From Erwinia billingiae Eb661 (GTDB lineage: Bacteria > Pseudomonadota > Gammaproteobacteria > Enterobacterales > Enterobacteriaceae), in NCBI RefSeq assembly GCF_000196615.1, contig NC_014306.1, positions 1,426,001 through 1,490,000 on the forward strand: DNA of 64,000 bases, in the 5' to 3' direction. How positions within the stretch are numbered: position 1 is the first letter of the stretch; every line of letters starts with the position of its first letter. Positions 59,824 through 64,000 of the stretch are shown here, one piece after another. A program made the translations under genes and the position numbers. The notes below the pieces were generated by a model. The model searched no databases. It worked only from the letters and a program-made list of their open reading frames with translations, and was not told the DNA's origin.

Positions 59824-61116
59824 ATGAAGCAGGCATTTCGTGTAGCAATGAGTTTTTTACTGCTGTTTGTCGCTGTAGCGCATGCAGAAGTTCGCATTGA
59901 AATTACCCAGGGTGTGAACACCGCGCGTCCAATTGGCGTGGTCCCATTCAAATGGGCCGGCCCGGGTGCCGCACCTGAAGATATCGGTGGCATCGTTGCC
60001 GCTGATTTACGCAACAGTGGTAAATTCAACCCGTTAGATCGTTCACGTCTGCCTCAGCAGCCAACCACAGCAGCTGAAGTTCAGCCTGCTGCCTGGACCG
60101 CGCTGGGTATCGATGCCGTGGTTGTCGGTCAGGTTCAGCCTGGCGCCGACGGCAGCTACCTGGTTTCTTACCAGCTGGTGGATACCTCGGGTAATCCGGG
60201 TGCCATTCTGGCTCAGAACCAGTATAAGGTGACCAAACAGTGGTTACGTTATGCGGCGCATACTGCCAGTGATGAAGCCTTTGAGAAGCTGACCGGCATT
60301 AAAGGGGCTTTCCGCACCCGTATTGCGTATGTCGTGCAGACCAACGGCGGTCAGTTCCCGTATGAACTGCGCGTCTCTGACTACGACGGTTACAACCAGA
60401 ACACCGTGCACCGTTCACCACAGCCGCTGATGTCTCCGGCCTGGTCTAAAGACGGCAGCAAGCTGGCTTACGTGACCTTCGAAAGCGGTAAATCAGCCCT
60501 GGTCGTGCAGACTCTGGCGAACGGCGCGATCAAACAGGTTGCTTCCTTCCCGCGTCACAACGGTGCACCGGCCTTCTCCCCAGACGGGACGAAGTTAGCC
60601 TTTGCGCTGTCCAAGACCGGTAGCCTGAATCTGTACGTGATGGACCTGGCGTCAGGCCAGATCAATCAGCTGACAGACGGTCGTTATAACAGTACTGAAC
60701 CCACCTGGTTCCCGGACAGCCAGAGCCTGGCTTACACTTCGGATCAGGCAGGTCGTCCACAAATTTATAAAATCAGTGCAAGTGGCGGTACCGCACAGCG
60801 TCTGACCTGGGAAGGCGGACAGAATCAGGATGCGGACGTGAGCTCTGATGGTAAATCACTGGTGATGATTAGCACCAACGGCGGTGCTCAACACGTCGCC
60901 AGACAAGATCTGGAAACGGGAGCCGTTCAACAATTAACGGACACGTTCCTGGATGAAACGCCAAGCCTCGCACCAAATGGCACCATGGTAATCTACAGCT
61001 CTACTCAGGGTATGGGATCCGTATTGCAGTTGGTTTCGACTGATGGGCGTTTCAAAGCGCGTCTTCCGGCAACTGATGGACAGGTAAAATTCCCTGCCTG
61101 GTCGCCGTATCTGTGA
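59824..61116 (+). CDS. tolB: TolB, periplasmic beta-propeller of Tol-Pal
   Basis: 430 residues, as in E. coli, ATG at 59824 with AAGGGAG upstream. Signal peptide ending VAHA, then the TolA-box-bearing mature N-terminus [10 protein letters not shown], an alpha/beta domain, and six propeller blades with repeats such as [19 protein letters not shown] and [16 protein letters not shown]. Cycles between TolA and Pal. Confidence 0.98.
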   Translation: MKQAFRVAMSFLLLFVAVAHAEVRIEITQGVNTARPIGVVPFKWAGPGAAPEDIGGIVAADLRNSGKFNPLDRSRLPQQPTTAAEVQPAAWTALGIDAVVVGQVQPGADGSYLVSYQLVDTSGNPGAILAQNQYKVTKQWLRYAAHTASDEAFEKLTGIKGAFRTRIAYVVQTNGGQFPYELRVSDYDGYNQNTVHRSPQPLMSPAWSKDGSKLAYVTFESGKSALVVQTLANGAIKQVASFPRHNGAPAFSPDGTKLAFALSKTGSLNLYVMDLASGQINQLTDGRYNSTEPTWFPDSQSLAYTSDQAGRPQIYKISASGGTAQRLTWEGGQNQDADVSSDGKSLVMISTNGGAQHVARQDLETGAVQQLTDTFLDETPSLAPNGTMVIYSSTQGMGSVLQLVSTDGRFKARLPATDGQVKFPAWSPYL

Positions 61117-61160
61117 TGCATATGTAAATATGTATGGCTAACAATAATAGGATTGTAGAA

Positions 61161-61679
61161 ATGCAACTGAACAAAGTGCTGAAAGGCTTAATGCTGGCAC
61201 TGCCAGTAATCGCAGTGGCTGCTTGTAGCTCACACAAAAACAATAACAACGACCAGACCAATGGTATGGGCGATGGCGCTAACGCTAATAGCGGCATGAA
61301 CAGCGGCAACATGTCATCTGATGAGCAGGCTCGCCTGCAGATGCAGGAACTGCAGAAAAACAACATCGTTTACTTCGGCCTGGACAAGTATGACATCCAG
61401 TCTGAGTTCGCACAGATGCTGGATGCTCACGCTAACTTCCTGCGTAGCAACCCATCTTACAAAGTGACTGTTGAAGGTCATGCGGATGAGCGCGGTACAC
61501 CAGAGTACAACATCGCCCTGGGCGAACGTCGTGCTACTGCTGTTAAAATGTACCTGCAGGGTAAAGGTGTTTCTGCTGACCAGATCTCTATCGTTTCTTA
61601 CGGTAAAGAGAAGCCAGCTGTACTGGGTCATGACGAATCAGCGTATGCTAAAAACCGTCGTGCCGTACTGGTATACTAA
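61161..61679 (+). CDS. pal: Pal, peptidoglycan-associated outer-membrane lipoprotein
   Basis: 172 residues (E. coli 173). ATG at 61161; lipobox IAVAAC with lipidated Cys22 and no Asp at +2, so outer-membrane sorting. An Asn/Gly-rich linker leads to the OmpA-like peptidoglycan-binding domain ([35 protein letters not shown]). Anchors the outer membrane and is moved to the septum by TolQRAB. Confidence 0.98.
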   Translation: MQLNKVLKGLMLALPVIAVAACSSHKNNNNDQTNGMGDGANANSGMNSGNMSSDEQARLQMQELQKNNIVYFGLDKYDIQSEFAQMLDAHANFLRSNPSYKVTVEGHADERGTPEYNIALGERRATAVKMYLQGKGVSADQISIVSYGKEKPAVLGHDESAYAKNRRAVLVY

Positions 61680-61688
61680 GAGAATCAC

Positions 61689-62507
61689 ATGATTAGTAAC
61701 TTCAGACTTCACGTGTTGGGTCTGTCGTTACTGGTTGGCGTAGCGGCCCCCTGGGCCGCTAATGCCCAGGCGTCAATCAGTAACGTTGGCTCAGGCTCGG
61801 TCGAAGACCGTGTCACAACTCTTGAGCGTATCTCCAATGCTCAGGCGCAACTTCTTCAGCAACTTCAGCAACAGCTCTCCGACTCACAGCGCGATGTCGA
61901 CTCACTCCGTGGTCAGATTCAAGAAAATCAGTACCAAATGAATCAGATGACTGAGCGTCAGAAAAGCATGTACCAGCAGATTGATACGCTAAGCAATGGC
62001 GGTGGTAATGCCAACGCACAGGCTCAGGGTGCTTCTGGTGATGCCGCCGCTGCTGCCGGTGGTGCTGCAGCCGATAATGCCGCAAACGGCAACAGCGCAG
62101 CGTCAGGGGCCTCTGCGGCACCTGTACAAAGCGGGGATGCCAACACTGATTACAACGCTGCGGTCGCGCTGGTTCTTGAAAAGAAACAGAACGAACAGGC
62201 AATCAGTGCATTTCAGGCTTTTGTGAAGAAATATCCGGATTCCACTTATCAGCCCAATGCCAATTACTGGTTGGGACAGTTGAATTACAACAAAGGCAAG
62301 AAAGACGACGCGGCGTATTATTTCGCTACTGTGGTCAAAAACTACCCGAAATCACCAAAGAGTCCTGATGCGTTGTATAAGGTTGGGGTGATCATGCAGG
62401 AGAAGGGCGACACGGCGAAAGCCAAAGCCGTTTACCAGCAAGTGTCCAAACTTTATCCAAACAGTGATGCAGCGAAAAATGCCGCAAAACGGGCAGCTGC
62501 GCTCTAA
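61689..62507 (+). CDS. cpoB: CpoB (YbgF), coordinator of septal PG synthesis and constriction
   Basis: 272 residues (E. coli 263). Signal peptide ending ANAQA, a trimerising coiled coil rich in Gln (about 40-100), an Ala/Gly/Asn linker longer than in E. coli, and a TPR domain (DYNAAVALVLEKKQNEQAI, YWLGQLNYNKGKKDDAAYYF, YKVGVIMQEKGDTAKAKAVY). Works with PBP1B-LpoB and TolA. Last gene of ybgC-tolQRAB-pal-cpoB. Confidence 0.97.
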   Translation: MISNFRLHVLGLSLLVGVAAPWAANAQASISNVGSGSVEDRVTTLERISNAQAQLLQQLQQQLSDSQRDVDSLRGQIQENQYQMNQMTERQKSMYQQIDTLSNGGGNANAQAQGASGDAAAAAGGAAADNAANGNSAASGASAAPVQSGDANTDYNAAVALVLEKKQNEQAISAFQAFVKKYPDSTYQPNANYWLGQLNYNKGKKDDAAYYFATVVKNYPKSPKSPDALYKVGVIMQEKGDTAKAKAVYQQVSKLYPNSDAAKNAAKRAAAL

Positions 62508-62593
62508 GTGACCAGCTTTGACCGGATATTGCCGTATTTCTGGTCTTTGCGGACGAAAGGTAGTCAGTTGAACAAGTTATCTGAAAATAGTGG

Positions 62594-62621
62594 TTGCGCT
62601 GAATCGGTAAATCAGTAATAT
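62594..62621 (+). promoter_or_regulatory. Promoter of the tRNA-Lys cluster
   Basis: TTGCGC, 16 bases, TAATAT, followed by the GC-containing stretch ATGCCGCCG. About 50 bases before the first tRNA-Lys. Confidence 0.55.
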
Positions 62622-62671
62622 ATGCCGCCGTTGCAGGGACATATGTGAAAACGTTCTGGCAGCGCAAAAGT

Positions 62672-62747
62672 GGGTCGTTAGCTCAGTTGGTAGAGCAGTT
62701 GACTTTTAATCAATTGGTCGCAGGTTCGAATCCTGCACGACCCACCA
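62672..62747 (+). tRNA. tRNA-Lys (anticodon TTT), copy 1
   Basis: 76 nt with encoded CCA; acceptor GGGTCGT/ACGACCC, anticodon loop CTTTTAA. First of three identical copies in tandem. In E. coli the equivalent cluster after cpoB mixes Lys and Val tRNAs; no Val copy is seen here. Confidence 0.98.
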
Positions 62748-62789
62748 CTTTAAAGCAGTATGCAGTACAAAGCAGTAACCGCTCGATGC

Positions 62790-62865
62790 GGGTCGTTAGC
62801 TCAGTTGGTAGAGCAGTTGACTTTTAATCAATTGGTCGCAGGTTCGAATCCTGCACGACCCACCA
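62790..62865 (+). tRNA. tRNA-Lys (anticodon TTT), copy 2
   Basis: 76 nt with encoded CCA, identical to copy 1; 42 bases of unrelated spacer between them. Confidence 0.98.
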
Positions 62866-62925
62866 TTAAGCCTTAATAGCGCAAGTGTTTAAGCAGGCAT
62901 CGAAGTGAAGTGTTACCGCGAAAGC

Positions 62926-63001
62926 GGGTCGTTAGCTCAGTTGGTAGAGCAGTTGACTTTTAATCAATTGGTCGCAGGTTCGAATCCTGCACGACCCACC
63001 A
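62926..63001 (+). tRNA. tRNA-Lys (anticodon TTT), copy 3
   Basis: 76 nt with encoded CCA, identical to the other two. Its last 18 bases begin a 63-bp segment that is repeated 83 bp downstream. Confidence 0.98.
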
Positions 63002-63129
63002 GTGTTAAGAAGGCGCCCTAAAGGCGCCTTTTTGCTATCTGCGATTCGTGTAGGATTTGAACCTGCATCCTGCATGACTCACCAATGTTAAGAAGGCGCC
63101 CTAAAGGCGCCTTTTTGCTTTCTGCGATT
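62984..63129 (+). repeat. 63-bp direct duplication of the tRNA-Lys 3' end plus terminator
   Basis: Copy 1 is 62984-63046 and copy 2 is 63067-63129. They align without gaps with four mismatches. Each holds the last 18 bases of tRNA-Lys with CCA (changed to ATCCTGCATGACTCACCA in copy 2), the terminator hairpin, and TTTTTGC(T)ATCTGCGATT. Copy 2 has no 5' tRNA half, so it is a tRNA remnant. Such layouts arise from deletion within a tandem tRNA array or from an integration/excision event at a tRNA 3' end. Confidence 0.85.
63010..63033 (+). terminator. Terminator of the tRNA-Lys cluster
   Basis: AGGCGCC, CTAAA loop, GGCGCCT followed by TTTT. A second copy of this terminator occurs at 63093-63116. 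Confidence 0.9.
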
Positions 63130-63182
63130 TATAAAATGTTGGTTGAAGGGCTGGTTGCCTGCGTGGCCCGGTATCCCGGTCA

Positions 63183-63281
63183 GGGAGAGAAGGTTGAACG
63201 CAAAGTCGCCGTGAACCCATCCCTGGGGGCTCAGCGGCGACATCCCTGTCGCCGATGCTTTGCTTATCAACCTTCTCTCCC
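63183..63281. repeat. Palindromic element A
   Basis: Outer arms GGGAGAGAAGGTTGA (63183-63197) and its exact complement (63267-63281) enclose a core at 63205-63255 with the inner palindrome GGCGAC-ATCCCT-GTCGCC. The core recurs, inverted, in element C. Confidence 0.8.
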
Positions 63282-63313
63282 TTCCCCTAAGCTTCAGTAT
63301 CGAATGGTTAATT

Positions 63314-63421
63314 GTGGACACACAGGTCAAAGCCCTATTCGATGCTTGCCTTTCAAACGAGCTTCCACCGAGCCTCATCAACGCGATCGCACTTCACTCA
63401 GCCTTTGACCTGTGTATCCAC
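63314..63421. repeat. Inverted repeat B between elements A and C
   Basis: Arms of 19 bp (63314-63332, GTGGACACACAGGTCAAAG, and 63403-63421) match in 18 positions and continue outward imperfectly for about 15 more bases. The loop is 70 bases and has no coding sign. Confidence 0.8.
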
Positions 63422-63457
63422 CAACCTACCCATCGACACCAATTCTATGAGGTGGCG

Positions 63458-63551
63458 GCATAGAGTGCCTTAGCCGAGTGTCTGCGGCAGGGATGCCGCA
63501 GCCAAGCCTCCAGGGATGGATTTACGGCGTCTCGGATAAGGCACTCTATGC
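63458..63551. repeat. Palindromic element C
   Basis: Outer arms of 21 bp (63458-63478 and 63531-63551) with one mismatch, inner palindrome TGCGGCA-GGGA-TGCCGCA at 63483-63500. Its minus-strand sequence 63531-63481 aligns ungapped with element A core 63205-63255, about 41 of 51 positions identical. No open frame of interest; the whole 63130-63598 interval appears to be repeat DNA. Confidence 0.8.
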
Positions 63552-63598
63552 TGACGCCATACCCCCGAAACCGGTTTTGACCTGAATCCCTTTAGCCC

Positions 63599-64000
63599 TT
63601 AAACCTTCCCCGGCGCAAGATTCTTCCAGATATGCATCACGGCATAACTTCGCCACGGGCGCCAGGCTTGAGATAATCGCTCGGCTTCCTTCGCCGTTAC
63701 GCTACCCAGATTCTTTCTGACCACCACATCTCCGGCAGGGAATGCGTCAGGCCAACGCAGCGCCCGCATCGCAATATAATGCGCGGTCCACTCTCCTATG
63801 CCCGGCTGAGCCACCAATGATGCGATTGCGCGATCCGGATCGGTGCCTGCATCCAACCTCAGCTCACCCCGATCGTAGGCTTGTGCAATGGCTATCAGCG
63901 TCCGTGAACGCGCGCTGACGATGCCAAGGCTCGCCACCTCATCCAACGTCGCCACTGCTATCCTCGCGGCCTGTGGTGACAGCTGAGTGAGCTCAGGGAA
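63599..64000 (-). CDS. alkA: AlkA-type DNA-3-methyladenine glycosylase (C-terminal part, cut by window edge)
   Basis: HhH-GPD base-excision glycosylase removing alkylated purines. The frame is open to base 64000, and 133 codons are visible, starting FPELTQLSPQAARIA; the GTG at 63955 is internal, not the start. The helix-hairpin-helix segment LVAQPGIGEWTAHYIAMRAL, catalytic Asp in AFPAGDVVVRKNLG, and the C-terminal WRPWRSYAVMHIWKNL match AlkA and the AlkA half of Ada-AlkA fusions. Which of these cannot be decided from the C-terminus alone. E. coli has nadA at this point after the tRNA cluster, so synteny breaks here. Confidence 0.88.
   Translation of the reverse strand, partial: FPELTQLSPQAARIAVATLDEVASLGIVSARSRTLIAIAQAYDRGELRLDAGTDPDRAIASLVAQPGIGEWTAHYIAMRALRWPDAFPAGDVVVRKNLGSVTAKEAERLSQAWRPWRSYAVMHIWKNLAPGKV

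Noticed and set aside
62672..63001. Three regularly repeated segments considered as a CRISPR-like array
   Set aside because: The repeats are complete tRNA-Lys genes and the spacers are unequal.
63085..63408. 107-codon open frame in the repeat region
   Set aside because: It runs through inverted repeats A and B on both strands equally and has no homology or ribosome-binding site.

Overview
The window is a chromosomal stretch of a gamma-proteobacterium of the order Enterobacterales. Nearly every gene has a full-length counterpart in the Escherichia coli gltI-to-tol/pal region and in the same order. GC content is moderate to high, and starts and ribosome-binding sites are enterobacterial. Several traits point away from E. 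coli itself and towards an Erwinia/Pantoea-like lineage (inference, not proven): a chitoporin plus 884-residue chitobiase next to glnS, kdpE without kdpFABC/kdpD, no mng genes between sucD and cydA, and a 318-residue YbgA carrying an extra N-terminal domain.

Layout. 1-1546 (minus): glutamate/aspartate ABC importer start (gltI, truncated gltJ) with an SroC-like sRNA between them. 1974-7649 (minus): lnt-corC-ybeY-ybeZ and miaB, covering lipoprotein maturation, rRNA maturation and tRNA modification. 7762-8940 (plus): ubiF. 9062-9755 (minus): seven-tRNA operon in the E. coli order (Met-Leu-Gln-Gln-Met-Gln-Gln). 9975-11642 (minus): asnB. 11925-18203: the amino-sugar regulon, nagBACD (minus) divergent from nagE (plus), with two NagC-type operators and a CRP site between them. 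18358-24553 (plus): glnS, then chiP-chb for chito-oligosaccharide uptake and cleavage, feeding nagE/nagBA. 24614-27293 (minus): fur with its leader peptide uof, fldA, ybfE, ybfF. 27544-29769 (plus): seqA-pgm. 29838-30521 (minus): orphan kdpE. 30838-33558 (plus): ybfA, ybgA, phrB. 33663-34556 (minus): a YghA-like SDR oxidoreductase under a perfect CRP consensus.

34871-41322 (plus): a 5-oxoproline locus in which ybgI, the three 5-oxoprolinase genes pxpBCA, a two-gene membrane transporter (DUF969/DUF979), pyroglutamyl peptidase pcp and nei are packed almost head to tail. Pcp releases 5-oxoproline from peptides, the transporter is expected to move it, and PxpABC hydrolyses it to glutamate. The nei gene has an in-frame TAG at codon 13.

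41371-52962: the TCA block, gltA (minus) divergent from sdhCDAB-sucABCD (plus). 53516-56654: cydABX-ybgE, the high-affinity quinol oxidase. 56868-62507: ybgC-tolQRAB-pal-cpoB, the envelope-constriction machinery. 62672-63001: three tRNA-Lys genes. 63002-63598 is non-coding and rich in repeats: an 83-bp-spaced duplication of the tRNA-Lys 3' end plus terminator, then a cluster of palindromic elements sharing a 51-nt core. The window ends in the C-terminal half of an AlkA-type DNA glycosylase (minus).

Most of the window is conserved core genome. The less ordinary signals are the broken nei, the orphan kdpE with a vestige upstream, the repeat cluster next to the tRNA-Lys genes, the uof leader peptide, and the CRP site before the SDR gene.
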